Position numbers and translations under genes: made by a program | Origin: Alcanivorax sp. | GTDB lineage: Bacteria > Pseudomonadota > Gammaproteobacteria > Pseudomonadales > Alcanivoracaceae | NCBI GenBank assembly: GCA_017794945.1 | Contig: CP051239.1 | Location: 62,001 to 126,000 of the forward strand | Direction: 5' to 3' | Length of the DNA stretch: 64,000 nt | The notes under the pieces: generated by a model | What the model was told of the DNA's origin: nothing | Seen by the model: the letters and a program-made list of their open reading frames with translations, nothing else | Database searches by the model: none | In this document: positions 18,801 through 29,018 of the stretch, one piece after another | How the letters are laid out: each line of letters starts with the position of its first letter | How positions within the stretch are numbered: position 1 is the stretch's first letter

Positions 18801-19790
18801 TCAGTGATGCCCGCCGCCGGCGGCGACCTGCTCGCCGGGCAGCCAGTCCACCACGCCCTTCACCGCGACCGGCTTGCCGTCCACGGTGACCGGCAGTGAC
18901 CAGGTCGCCACCTGGGCGCGGCGGCCGGCCCGGGACACGTTCTCCGGCGGCCACAGAGCACCGTAGGTGGCGCGCGGCTCGGTCCAGGTGTAGCGGGAGC
19001 CGCCAGCCACTTTCACCCATTGCGGCTCCGCCGGCGCCTGGTTGGCGTTGATGAAGCTGCCGCCGGGGCCGATGCGCAGATGGGCGCGGCCGTCCGCGTC
19101 GGCCACCACCACCGGCTTACCGCTCTGGTTGTGAATGTGTACCGCCGGCACGGTGCCCGGCGCCAGGCCCACGGTGACGCCTTTCACCGGTTCCGGGTCC
19201 GAAGTCAGCCGCGATTGAAAGGCGCCGGGCGGCAGCGGCTCGTAGCGGAACTCACCCGCCAGGGTGCTTGCCTCGCCGTCGAACCGCACCGGCACCGACC
19301 ACTGGCTGATCGCCCCGGGCTTGCCGGCGTGCTCCATGTCGTGGGGCACGTCAATGTCGTCGGTGCGCAGGCGGGGATCGAACCAGCCCCAGTTGGGTTC
19401 CTTGTGCACCAGCGCCCAACGCGGCTCCGCGTCCTGGCTGGCGCCTTCGGGAATCGGCACGCCACGGGCGGCGGTCTGGCTGCGGTACCAGGCCGGGCTG
19501 GCCAGATCCGCCAGCACGCCCTGCTCGTTGATGCGCAGGAACACGCGCCCTTCCTGGTCGAAGATCTCCAGGGTGCGCGGGCTATCGTTGGCCACCACCA
19601 GTTGCGGCGCCACCGTTGTCTGCACCTGGGCGTTGACGCCGTCCAGGGTGGCCGACAAGGGCGCCAGCCGCGCCTTCACCGCCTTGGCCTCCGGCCCGTG
19701 GGCCAGGGCCAGAGTGGGCGCCGTGGCAAGCACGGCACCCAGCAACCAGGCGGCAAGACGAGCGTGGGGGTTACGGTTACGTCTCGTCAT
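18801..19790 (-). CDS. Secreted protein with two similar halves, unknown function
   Basis: A 329-residue protein with a clear Sec signal peptide (LAAWLLGAVLATAPTLALAHG). I do not recognise the family. The mature part has two related halves: one with GRVFLRINEQGV, EPRWALVHKEPNWGWFDPR and ISQWSVPVRFDG; the second with GRAHLRIGPGGS, EPQWVKVAGGSRYTWTEPR and VATWSLPVTVDGKPVAV. This looks like a duplicated beta domain. It ends GEQVAAGGGHH. It lies 9 bp downstream of the copper-radical-oxidase-like gene on the same strand, so co-expression and a shared periplasmic role are likely. Confidence 0.75.
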   Translation of the reverse strand: MTRRNRNPHARLAAWLLGAVLATAPTLALAHGPEAKAVKARLAPLSATLDGVNAQVQTTVAPQLVVANDSPRTLEIFDQEGRVFLRINEQGVLADLASPAWYRSQTAARGVPIPEGASQDAEPRWALVHKEPNWGWFDPRLRTDDIDVPHDMEHAGKPGAISQWSVPVRFDGEASTLAGEFRYEPLPPGAFQSRLTSDPEPVKGVTVGLAPGTVPAVHIHNQSGKPVVVADADGRAHLRIGPGGSFINANQAPAEPQWVKVAGGSRYTWTEPRATYGALWPPENVSRAGRRAQVATWSLPVTVDGKPVAVKGVVDWLPGEQVAAGGGHH

Positions 19791-19799
19791 GTCGGCTCC

Positions 19800-22280
19800 T
19801 TAGCGCTGCACTATCAGGCCCGGCGTGCGGGAAGGCAGCATCACCTGCACCGGCGCGGAAACGGACGGCACCACCATGCCGGAACCGTCACTGGCGATAC
19901 GGTTGACGAACAGCATGTAGTGACCGGCCGGCATCACCGCCGCGTTTTCGGGAATCTCTACCCGAACGCTGTTGCCATTGGCGGTGTGCGGCAGCACCAC
20001 GTTGCGCTGATCGCCGTCCACCAGGTGGGTCAGGCTGGTGCGGCGCACCATCATGACTTCATTGATGGCGGAGGCGTCGTCCACCGCGATTTCGATGGTG
20101 TCACCGTGATCCACCTCACTCGGCGCCTGGACGATTTCCGGGCGGTCCTTGAACACGTACGGCGGGTTGTAGATCTCGAAGGACGGGTCGCGGCCGTCGT
20201 TCGGGGACAGGCCCAACTCTTCCAGGTTGAGGCTGAACAGGTAGGCGGTGTTGATCGGCGCGTGGCCGCCCACCAGCACCCGGCCGTCGGGCAGCAACAG
20301 CGCGGTGTTGTGGTAGGTGCGCGGGTTCAGCGAGGTGGCCATTTCGGTCCACTCACCGGTCTCGGGATCAAACCGTTCAGTCATCTGTACCGGGGTGGCG
20401 GAACCGGGCAGAACCACTTCGTCCCGGTTGGCGCCGTTGAACGCCATCACCGAACCGTCGGGCAGCAGCACACCGGTGGAGTACCAGCGCGGGCCGTTCA
20501 GGTTACCGACGATCTCGGAGGAGTAGCGCATGCCGGTTTCGGTGTCGGCGTTCACTTCCACCGTGTCCAGACGGCTGTTGGGCACCGCCAGGTAGCTGCC
20601 CGGGCTGGTGGCCGCCACCGCGCCCAGCACGCCGCCGGCGGTGAGGAAGCTGGCTTCGCTGTAGTTACCGCTCTCATCCTGACGCAGCGGCATCATGATG
20701 GAGAAGCTGGAACCGCGGAAGCCGGCGCCGATCAGACGGTTGGCGACTTGCGGATCGGCCACGTCGCCGAGCACATTCTCAAGCTGTTCCAGGCTGCCAA
20801 TGGGATCGCCCAGCAGGTTGGTCAGCAGGCCTTCGCCGGTGCCGATCAGGTCTTCCAGCAGGTTGGGGCTGGTCAGGGTCAGCGCCGAGGTGATGCGCTC
20901 CAGGCCCAGCTCGTCCAGCTGCACGTTGAGACCGGCGTAGCCCAGGTCGGTCCAGAGTTCTTCTTCCGGATCGTAGGCGGACACGAAGTTCCACTGCGCC
21001 TGGTTGTAGGACTGGCCGAACGGGTTGAACGCCTGGCCGGCGGCGTTATAGAACACCTGGCCGTTGGGCAGCAGGTGCAGACGCGGGTACAGCGGCAGCG
21101 CCTTGCCGGCGGTGGTGTCCAGACCCGGCAGCGGGCGTTCGCCGTTCTCGGACCAGGTGCCGGTGTCGAGATCATAGGTTTCGCTGGTGCGCACGTTGTC
21201 CGCGGACTGCAGCAATTCACGCAGGCCGCTGCTCTCACCACCGAGCAACGCGCCGGTGTAGACCGGCTTGAGCAGCTTGGTCACGCCACTGGCCACGAAC
21301 ACGTCACCGTCCGGCAGGGTCACCATGCTCGGGTACCAGCGGCCGTGGTTCATGTGGCCGGTCTGCGACCAGCTGTTGTCTTCCGGGTTGAAGATACGGG
21401 CGTCTTTCAGACCTTCCAGCTCCACCACGCCGATGTCGTCGGGCACGCTGATCTCGCCGAAGTTACTGGGCAGCGGAATCTCGTTGTCGATCGAGCCGAG
21501 CACGTCGCGGGCCTGCGGGAACACGGAGCCCAGGGACGGCTCGGTGTAATAGTCGGTGCCGCCCACCGCCATGATGCGGCCGTCGGCGAGCTGGATCACG
21601 TCGGCGCAGAACAGGGCGCCGTCGTTGCCGGCGGTGCTCTCCGCGTCGGTGAGCTCGGCGCCGGGCAGCAGAGTGTCGCTGTCGTTGCCGTCCACGTTGG
21701 CGCCGCCGCGCACCGGCGACGGACGCTCCCAGGAAATCTGGTCGCTGGCGCCGGCGGGGCCGAAGTTGAGCACCCGGGTCTGGTCGTTCACCGACACGAA
21801 GCCGAATTCGGCGACGATGGAGAACTCCACGTTCTCGGTGCCTTCCAGCGCGTTGAAGTAAATCAACCGGTTGTCGGGCAGCAGCGCGATGGAGCCGGCG
21901 GCGGGTTTACAGCGCAGCGCCCCCTCGGCGTCTTCCAGACATTTGTCCTCGGTGGTCACCACCTTCAGGTTCTCGCCGGTGGTGGAATCGCTGTAGCGAA
22001 TGGTGGGCTCGGCGAACGGGCCTTCGAATTTACCCACCAGACACTCATCGCCTTCGCAGCTGTACTGGCGGCCGCTGAATGAGGAACCCTGCGGCGCCGG
22101 GGCCGGCGCCATGGGGTCGTCAGCGCGGGGGGCGCCATCGTCCGTCGATGGGGTGCCGCCACCGCCGCCGCCACCGGTGCTGGCCGTGGTGCCGGCACCG
22201 CTGGAACCGCTGTCGCCGCCACAGGCGATCAGCGCCGTGGTCAGCAAGCCCAGTCCGATAAACCGTTCAAGGTTTTTCAT
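19800..22280 (-). CDS. Galactose-oxidase-like lipoprotein (kelch + DUF1929), probable copper radical oxidase
   Basis: An 826-residue lipoprotein (lipobox cysteine 20 in LLTTALIAC) with a Gly/Ser-rich linker, kelch-type propeller blades and a C-terminal DUF1929/galactose-oxidase early-set domain. By motif comparison with galactose and glyoxal oxidases, the radical-site residues appear present: Cys225 (GALFCADVIQLADGR), Tyr316 (GRWYPSMVTLPDG), Tyr656-His657 (RTYHNTALLLPDGRV) and His752 (SLTHLVDGDQR). This would be a Cu enzyme oxidising an alcohol or aldehyde to give H2O2. The spacing between Cys225 and Tyr316 is longer than in fungal enzymes, owing to an insert. Substrate unknown. Confidence 0.85.
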   Translation of the reverse strand: MKNLERFIGLGLLTTALIACGGDSGSSGAGTTASTGGGGGGGTPSTDDGAPRADDPMAPAPAPQGSSFSGRQYSCEGDECLVGKFEGPFAEPTIRYSDSTTGENLKVVTTEDKCLEDAEGALRCKPAAGSIALLPDNRLIYFNALEGTENVEFSIVAEFGFVSVNDQTRVLNFGPAGASDQISWERPSPVRGGANVDGNDSDTLLPGAELTDAESTAGNDGALFCADVIQLADGRIMAVGGTDYYTEPSLGSVFPQARDVLGSIDNEIPLPSNFGEISVPDDIGVVELEGLKDARIFNPEDNSWSQTGHMNHGRWYPSMVTLPDGDVFVASGVTKLLKPVYTGALLGGESSGLRELLQSADNVRTSETYDLDTGTWSENGERPLPGLDTTAGKALPLYPRLHLLPNGQVFYNAAGQAFNPFGQSYNQAQWNFVSAYDPEEELWTDLGYAGLNVQLDELGLERITSALTLTSPNLLEDLIGTGEGLLTNLLGDPIGSLEQLENVLGDVADPQVANRLIGAGFRGSSFSIMMPLRQDESGNYSEASFLTAGGVLGAVAATSPGSYLAVPNSRLDTVEVNADTETGMRYSSEIVGNLNGPRWYSTGVLLPDGSVMAFNGANRDEVVLPGSATPVQMTERFDPETGEWTEMATSLNPRTYHNTALLLPDGRVLVGGHAPINTAYLFSLNLEELGLSPNDGRDPSFEIYNPPYVFKDRPEIVQAPSEVDHGDTIEIAVDDASAINEVMMVRRTSLTHLVDGDQRNVVLPHTANGNSVRVEIPENAAVMPAGHYMLFVNRIASDGSGMVVPSVSAPVQVMLPSRTPGLIVQR

Positions 22281-22792
22281 TTGTCTCTCTCCCGAGGGCG
22301 TTGTTATTCAAACCTGAGTTGTTCAAAACCGTTCAATGAGACGCGATGTATACGTCCTATCAGGCAGAAGTGTGCGCCGAGGGAAAGAGGGACGTCATGA
22401 AGGCAATGCCGGGTCTTACCACATCACGACAGTTATTCACCGCGCGAACATGCCGTTTAACAAAGACGCCTTAAAAGTTTCACGCGCTAATGACGAGAAC
22501 AGGAAAACAAGACCGAAAGGATTAATACTTTGGGAGTATAAACTGGCGGCCCCTCTATTCAGGGACGCGGTGCAGCGTCACCGCCACGGGTCGTAGCACC
22601 ACCAGGAGCTTTGCAGAAAGGTTCGGCGCCAGCGATAACCCGGGGCACCGGAATCTCCCCAGTGAGCGTGTCTGTGTTCTGTCCTTCCGGGACCCTGGAG
22701 AACAGGACGTTCGACAGGGAGCGTACAGGGACGTATTCACAGCGTTCCCGGAAGGGCAGAACACAGACACGCGTCCTCGCTGGAGGGGAGCC
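22281..22792. other. Gene-free region with hairpin repeat C
   Basis: The 512-bp gap holds an AT-richer stretch (about 22430-22550) that probably contains the promoter of the copper-oxidase-like gene, the recurrent flank segment at 22572-22590 (CGTCACCGCCACGGG core) and long hairpin C. The open frames here lack gene-like composition. Confidence 0.65.
22666..22772. repeat. Long hairpin repeat C
   Basis: A 27-bp inverted repeat with one G/T-type mismatch: arms 22666-22692 and 22746-22772, with a 53-base loop. The stem starts GCGTGTCTGTGTTCT and ends TTCCGGGA. The loop contains CCTGGAGAACAGGACGTTCG, CAGGGAGC and CAGGGACGTATTCAC. The same stem and loop recur at 61560-61666. Confidence 0.9.
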
Positions 22793-24022
22793 TCACACCG
22801 CCTGGCCGGCGCACCAGCCGCTGGCCCAGGCCCACTGGAAATTGAAGCCGCCCAGCTCACCGGTGACGTCCAGCGCTTCGCCGATAAAGTACAGGCCAGG
22901 CACGCTGTTCACTTCGAAGGTCTTGGAAGACACGCTGTCGGTGTCCACACCGCCCAGGGTCACCTCCGCGGTGCGGTAGCCTTCGGTGCCCGACGGCTTG
23001 AACCGCCAGCTTTTCAGCACCGAGGCGATCTCCGCCAGCGCCTCGTTGCTGTAGTGCTGCAACGGCCCGGACCAGCCGAAGTGCGCCGCCAGGGCGCCGG
23101 CCAGCCGCTGCGAGAAGAAGCCGCGCAACCATTTCTCCACAACGGTGCCGGGCTGTTCGTGACGGGCCTGGCGCAGCGCTGCGAGCGGGTCCGCCAGCGC
23201 CGGCAGCCAGTCCACGGTCACCGTGTCCCCCGGGGTCCAGAAACTGGACACCTGCAACATGGCCGGCCCGGACAGCCCCCGGTGAGTGATCAAAAGAGGC
23301 CCCGCGAAGGCCCGGCCGCCGGCTTCCGCGCGCACGTCCGCGCTGACGCCGCTGAGCTCGGCCAGCCATTGCTTGTCGGCGGGCTGCAGCGTGAACGGCA
23401 CCAACCCGGCGCGGGTGGGCAGCACCCGCAAACCGAATTGCTCCGCCACCCGGTAGGCGAACGGGCCGGCGCCCAGGGTGGGAATCGACAGCCCGCCGCT
23501 GGCGATCACCAGCTTGTCACAGTGAATCGATTCGCCTTCGGCGCGCAGCACGAAGCCGTCCGCCTCCGGCGCTTGTGATGAGGCGACACGGCCGGCGCCC
23601 TCGCCCACCGGCCGGTTGTTAATGTGCGTCACCGAAGTCTTGAGACGCACCTCGGCGCCGGCCCACTCGCACTCGGTGAGCAGCACCTGAAGAATCGCCT
23701 TGCTGGACGTGTCGCAGAACAACTGGCCCGGTGCCTTCTCCACATGGCCGACCCCGTGGCGCTCCACCAACTCCACGAAGTGCCAGGGGCTGTAGCGGTG
23801 CAACGCGGACTTGCAGAAATGCGGGTTGGCGGACACGAAATGGTCCGGCATGGTGTTCAGGTTGGTGAAATTGCAGCGCCCGCCGCCGGACATCAGGATC
23901 TTCTTGCCGGCCTTGTTGGCGTGGTCCAGCACCAGCACCGAGCGGCCGCGATAGCCGGCGCTGGCGGCGCACATCAAACCCGCCGCGCCGGCACCGATCA
24001 CAACCACGTCGTACTGCTGCAT
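22793..24022 (-). CDS. HI0933/YhiN-family NAD(P)/FAD-dependent oxidoreductase
   Basis: A 409-residue flavoprotein of the HI0933 (YhiN/BaiN-like) family. The FAD-binding Rossmann motif is YDVVVIGAGAAGLMCAASAG, followed by the family signature GKKILMSGGGRCNFTN and the C-terminal GLYFIGEALDVTGELGG and NFQWAWASG. The family is cytosolic; its reaction is not settled in most bacteria. The length is normal. Its stop lies next to hairpin C and its upstream side is bordered by a REP element. Confidence 0.9.
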   Translation of the reverse strand: MQQYDVVVIGAGAAGLMCAASAGYRGRSVLVLDHANKAGKKILMSGGGRCNFTNLNTMPDHFVSANPHFCKSALHRYSPWHFVELVERHGVGHVEKAPGQLFCDTSSKAILQVLLTECEWAGAEVRLKTSVTHINNRPVGEGAGRVASSQAPEADGFVLRAEGESIHCDKLVIASGGLSIPTLGAGPFAYRVAEQFGLRVLPTRAGLVPFTLQPADKQWLAELSGVSADVRAEAGGRAFAGPLLITHRGLSGPAMLQVSSFWTPGDTVTVDWLPALADPLAALRQARHEQPGTVVEKWLRGFFSQRLAGALAAHFGWSGPLQHYSNEALAEIASVLKSWRFKPSGTEGYRTAEVTLGGVDTDSVSSKTFEVNSVPGLYFIGEALDVTGELGGFNFQWAWASGWCAGQAV

Positions 24023-24058
24023 GCTTTCTCCTTGGGAGGACCGTGTCGCACAGACCGT

Positions 24059-24090
24059 GTCGGATTACGCCTTCGGCTAATCCGACCTAC
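24059..24090. repeat. REP-like palindrome, single copy
   Basis: A 32-bp palindrome GTCGGATTACGCC/GGCTAATCCGAC followed by CTAC. This is the ATT variant of the family, shared with one half of the pair at 37.1 kb. It lies between the flavoprotein start and the methylthioinosine phosphorylase stop. Confidence 0.85.
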
Positions 24091-24096
24091 AGGCTA

Positions 24097-25388
<1,292 letters not shown>

Positions 25389-25399
<11 letters not shown>

Positions 25400-26642
25400 C
25401 GGCGTCCTCCTCGGATTGGTCCTGGTCGCCTTTCCAGGTCTGGTTGCGGTCCCGACGGTTGCGGCCACGGCGGCGCGAGCGGCGTTGCGCGGCGCGCCCT
25501 TCGGCGGCTTCGTCCTCGTCGTCCTCGAATTCGTCGTCCGTTTCATCGTTGGCCGCCATGTACAGCGTGCGGCTGGGGAAGGCGAACTCGGCGCCGTGCT
25601 CATGGACAATGGCCATGATGCGCATCAGCACGTCCTGTTTGATCTCATGGTAGGTCACCCAGTCCGTGGTCTTGGTGAAGGTGTAGATAAAGAACTCGAT
25701 GTAGGACGCGCCGTAGCTGTCGAAGTTGACGATCAGCGTGCGGTGGTCGGTTTCCAGATCCTTGTGCTTCTTGGCCATCTCGCGGACCGCGTCGACGATG
25801 GCGGGCATTTTTTCCCAATCCTCGAAGCGGATGCCGACCTTCTCGTTGATGCGGCGGTTGAGCATGCGCGACGGGTTTTCCAGGATCACGGTGGTGAACA
25901 TGGCGTTGGGCACGTACAGCGGCCGCTGGTCGAAGGTTCGGATGCGCGTCAGGCGCCAGCCGATGTGTTCCACCGTGCCTTCGATGCTGCGGTCCGGCGA
26001 ACGCACCCACTCGCCCACCTTGAACGGCTTGTCCATGTACACCATGGCGCCGCCGAAAAAGTTGGCGAGCAGATCCTTGGCCGCGAACGCCACCGCCATG
26101 CCGCCCAGGCCGCCGAACGCCAGCACGCCGGAAATGCTGTAGCCGAGCGTTTGCAGGATAATCAGAAAGGCGGTGATCAACACCGAGATGCGCAGCAGCT
26201 TGCCCACCGCCGACGCGGTGGTCTGATCCATGGGGTTGCGCATGCGATCGGGATCGATCAGATTTTTTTCAACGTTGCCGACCAGTTTGGTCAGAAACAG
26301 CGCCACGATAACGATGAAGGCCACGCGGCGGGCGTCGCCGACGTAATCGAACACCGCCGCCTCGGACACCGCCTGCATCATTTCCGCGGCCACCGACAGG
26401 CCCACCACCCAGATCAGCAGACGGATCGGAATGCGCAGGGAATCCAGCAGCGCGTCGTCCCACAGGTTGTGGGTTTCGCGGCTGAAGTGATCAATGATGT
26501 CGATCACCCGCATGAGAATGAAATTCACGGTCACCGTGCACAGCACCACCACGAACACCTGGCTCACCCACAGCGTGGTTTCGGTCTCGGGGCCGGGCCA
26601 CTGCAAAAGTTGCCGCCAATCGGTCAGAGCTTCCCAATTCAT
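25389..26642 (-). CDS. MscS-family mechanosensitive channel
   Basis: A 417-residue membrane protein with about four to five helices and a typical MscS pore-lining helix and beta domain: YSISGVLAFGGLGGMAVAFAAKDLLANFFGG, shown here only by its ends VLAFGGLGG and AAKDLLANFFGG, then the GEWVRSPDRSIEGTVEHIGW segment. The tail after about residue 375 is acidic then arginine-rich, probably disordered. It should open under membrane tension to release solutes. Its ATG overlaps the nagZ stop by one base. Confidence 0.9.
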
Positions 26643-27661
26643 TACAGGTCCTTATTGAGCAGATCCGCCACGTCGCCGGCCTGCCGGCGGCGGCTCAGAT
26701 GCATGGGGGCGCGGGGTTTGCCGCGCAGGGCGGCGGCGCCGACCCGGTGCTCGAAGCGGCGGCCTTCCAGCCATTGCGCCACCGCCACGGCGCCGGCGCG
26801 GTCGTTGCACACCAGCACCATGTCGCAACCCGCCCCCAGGGCGGCCTGGGCCCGCTGGGAAAAGTCACCGGCGCCGGCGGCGCCGGCCATGCCCAGGTCG
26901 TCGGAGAAAATCACACCGCGGTAGCCGCAGTCACCGCGCAGCACCTTGCCCAGCCAGTGGCGGGAAAACCCCGCCGGCTCCGCGTCCACCGCCTGGTAAC
27001 GGACATGGGCCGGCATGATGCCGTCCAGACGCGGTGCCAGGGCCTTGAACGGCACCAGGTCGTCCTGCAGCTGTTCCCAGGTGCGCGGGTCTTCCGGCAG
27101 CTCCAGATGAGAATCCGCCGCCACATGGCCGTGGCCGGGAAAGTGTTTGCCGGTGGCGGCCATGCCGGCGCGGGCCATGCCGTCGATAAAGGCGCCGGCC
27201 AGTTCGGTGACCGCCAGCGGATCGGCGTTAAAGCTGCGGTCGCCGATCACGCTGCTGGTGCCGAAATCCAGGTCCAGCACCGGCGCGAAACTGATGTCGA
27301 TGTCGTAGGCGCGCAGTTCGTCCGCCATCAGTTCGCCGAGCAGATCGGCGGCGTGGCGGGCGGCTTCGGGATCGCGGCCGTGGTAACGGCCCAGCGCCGC
27401 CATCGGCGGCAGGCGGGTGAACTCGGTGCGGAAGCGCTGCACCCGACCGCCCTCCTGGTCCACGGCGATCAGCAGGTCCGGGCGCAGCGAGCGTACCTGA
27501 TGGATCAGCTCGTAAAGCTGATCCGGTTCCTGGTAGTTGCGGCTGAACAAAATCAGGCCGCCCACCGCCGGGTGACGCAGCAGGTCCTGCTCTTCCGCCG
27601 TCACGGCGGGGCCTTCCAGGTCCAGCATCAGCAGCGGCTGGGTATCGGTTTGGTTCGACAT
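26642..27661 (-). CDS. nagZ: Beta-N-acetylhexosaminidase NagZ
   Basis: A 339-residue glycoside hydrolase family 3 enzyme that removes N-acetylglucosamine from muropeptides during cytoplasmic peptidoglycan recycling. Motifs: LLIAVDQEGGRVQRFR, the acid/base histidine loop KHFPGHGHVAADSH, and the nucleophile aspartate in GVIFSDDLGMAGA. It is cytosolic (no signal). The pairing with an L,D-transpeptidase just upstream suggests a cell-wall unit. Confidence 0.94.
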   Translation of the reverse strand: MSNQTDTQPLLMLDLEGPAVTAEEQDLLRHPAVGGLILFSRNYQEPDQLYELIHQVRSLRPDLLIAVDQEGGRVQRFRTEFTRLPPMAALGRYHGRDPEAARHAADLLGELMADELRAYDIDISFAPVLDLDFGTSSVIGDRSFNADPLAVTELAGAFIDGMARAGMAATGKHFPGHGHVAADSHLELPEDPRTWEQLQDDLVPFKALAPRLDGIMPAHVRYQAVDAEPAGFSRHWLGKVLRGDCGYRGVIFSDDLGMAGAAGAGDFSQRAQAALGAGCDMVLVCNDRAGAVAVAQWLEGRRFEHRVGAAALRGKPRAPMHLSRRRQAGDVADLLNKDL

Positions 27662-27673
27662 AAGCGGGGCAAA

Positions 27674-28147
27674 TTACTCGACGATGGTCACCGGCGTGGC
27701 CACCGGTACCCGTTCAAAAAGAGTGATCACATCCGTGTTGCGCATGCGGATGCAGCCATGCGACGCCGGCTCGCCCATGGGCTGGTCGTCCGGCGTGCCG
27801 TGAATATAAATAAAGCGGCGGAAACTATCCACGTCGCCGCCCTGATTAAGCCCCGGTTGCAAGCCGCCGAGCCAGAGGATACGGCTGAGAATCCAGTCCC
27901 GCTCCGGCGCGCGGCGCGCCAGCTCGGGGTCATAGAACTCACCGTGGAAACGGCGGCCCGCGAACACCGCGCCGGCCGGCAAACCGGCGCCGAAGCGCGC
28001 CCGCACCAGATGCCGGCCACGGGGCGTGGCGCCGCTGCCGTGGCGCTCACCGGCACCCTCGGCGGCGGTGGACACCGGAAACCGGAGCGTGTCTCCGGGG
28101 CTTTCCAGGGTCAGGGTTTGATCGCTGAGCGAGACGAGAATAGGCAT
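27674..28147 (-). CDS. L,D-transpeptidase (YkuD domain)
   Basis: A 157-residue YkuD-domain protein with the catalytic signature FIYIHGTPDDQ...ASHGCIRMRNTDVI, including the nucleophilic cysteine in SHGCIR. It would form 3-3 or similar crosslinks, or process peptidoglycan, if exported. No signal peptide is seen with the start MPILVSLSDQTLTL, which is common for this short subfamily, so location and role are uncertain. It lies 12 bp upstream of nagZ. Confidence 0.88.
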   Translation of the reverse strand: MPILVSLSDQTLTLESPGDTLRFPVSTAAEGAGERHGSGATPRGRHLVRARFGAGLPAGAVFAGRRFHGEFYDPELARRAPERDWILSRILWLGGLQPGLNQGGDVDSFRRFIYIHGTPDDQPMGEPASHGCIRMRNTDVITLFERVPVATPVTIVE

Positions 28148-28184
28148 AGCGAGAAGATACAGGATGGGCGATGGGTTGTAAGCC

Positions 28185-28339
28185 TTGTGGGAGCGGGCCT
28201 TGTGGGAGCGGGCCTTGCCCGCGAAAGGGGCGGAGCCCCGGCAGGATTCCAGAGAGGGTGTTGGTGCTGCCCTTAGTTACGCCTCTGGGATCCTGCCGGC
28301 AAGCTACGCTTGCCTTTCGCGGGCTGGGCCCGCTCCTAC
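28185..28339. repeat. GGGAGCGGGCC-type imperfect long inverted repeat
   Basis: Two direct copies of GTGGGAGCGGGCCTT at the left, then GCCCGCGAAAGG and CCGGCAGGATTCCAGAG, answered at the right by CTCTGGGATCCTGCCGG, CCTTTCGCGGGC and GGGCCCGCTCCTAC. The two sides form a long hairpin. The right arm runs into the psrA coding region and encodes its last residues. Related copies are at 37.5, 57.1 and 61.3 kb. Confidence 0.85.
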
Positions 28340-28963
28340 AATGCCGCCGACCACGAACGGCAGGAGCTGCTGGGTGATGTGGGCGGCGGTGACGCTCTGG
28401 TTGAAGTCCTTCTTGCTGATCGCCTGCAGCGATTCCATGCCGGACAGGGTGAAGATCACCGCGCCCAGGCTGAAGTGCACCCGCCAGAACAATTCCATCG
28501 GCGGCACGTCGGGCACCGCCCGCCGCAGCAGGGCCAGGAAGCGGCGGAACACCGGGCCGTAATGGTCGCGCAGCCAGGCTCGCAGGTGATCCTGCGGCTG
28601 GCTGTAGGCCTGCCCGGAAAGCCGGAAAAAGATCATCGCCCGGCGCGGCTCGTCGCCGTGGGAGCCCAGCGCCAACCGCGAGGCCACGGTGAACAGCTTC
28701 TCCAGGGGTACGTCGCCGCCGTTGCGGGTTTCGGCCTCCAGCTCCTCGAGCTTGGCGTCCAGGGCCTGGCAGAACGGCGTCAGATAGCGCTCGAACACCG
28801 CCTGAATCAGCGCTTCCTTGGAACCGAAGTGGTAATTGACCGCCGCCAGATTGACGCCGGCCCGGCTGGTGATGGCGCGCAGGCTGGTCTCGGCGAACCC
28901 CTTCTGGGCGAACAGCACTTCCGCCGCATCGAGAATGCGTTGCACGGTATCGGATTGGGACAT
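28304..28963 (-). CDS. psrA: TetR-family regulator PsrA
   Basis: A 219-residue TetR regulator whose DNA-binding domain (QRILDAAEVLFAQKGFAETS, then ITSRAGVNLAAVNYHFGSK) and C-terminal ELFWRVHFSLGAVIFTLSG closely match Pseudomonas PsrA. PsrA senses long-chain fatty acids, represses beta-oxidation genes and itself, and activates rpoS in Pseudomonas. The last dozen residues (IVGAGPARERQA) are encoded by a repeat arm and differ from PsrA tails, so the C-terminus was probably altered by repeat insertion. A matching operator lies just upstream. Confidence 0.88.
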   Translation of the reverse strand: MSQSDTVQRILDAAEVLFAQKGFAETSLRAITSRAGVNLAAVNYHFGSKEALIQAVFERYLTPFCQALDAKLEELEAETRNGGDVPLEKLFTVASRLALGSHGDEPRRAMIFFRLSGQAYSQPQDHLRAWLRDHYGPVFRRFLALLRRAVPDVPPMELFWRVHFSLGAVIFTLSGMESLQAISKKDFNQSVTAAHITQQLLPFVVGGIVGAGPARERQA

Positions 28964-28992
28964 GCCGGCCTCACGCCTGGAAACAGACGTTT

Positions 28993-29006
28993 TAAACTAG
29001 CGTTTG
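28993..29006 (-). promoter_or_regulatory. Putative PsrA operator
   Basis: TAAAC-TAGC-GTTTG, one base off the PsrA consensus CAAAC-N4-GTTTG, 30 bp upstream of the psrA start. This supports negative autoregulation as known in Pseudomonas. Confidence 0.7.
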
Positions 29007-29018
29007 AGCCACCACAGG

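Noticed and set aside
19020..22082. A 1020-codon plus-strand open frame opposite the copper-oxidase-like gene
   Set aside because: It is antisense to a gene with clear motifs; histidine-, valine- and glycine-rich translation is typical of antisense frames in GC-rich DNA.
22336..22596. An 86-codon frame in the gap next to hairpin C
   Set aside because: No Shine-Dalgarno, no recognised motif, and the end runs into a dispersed flank segment.
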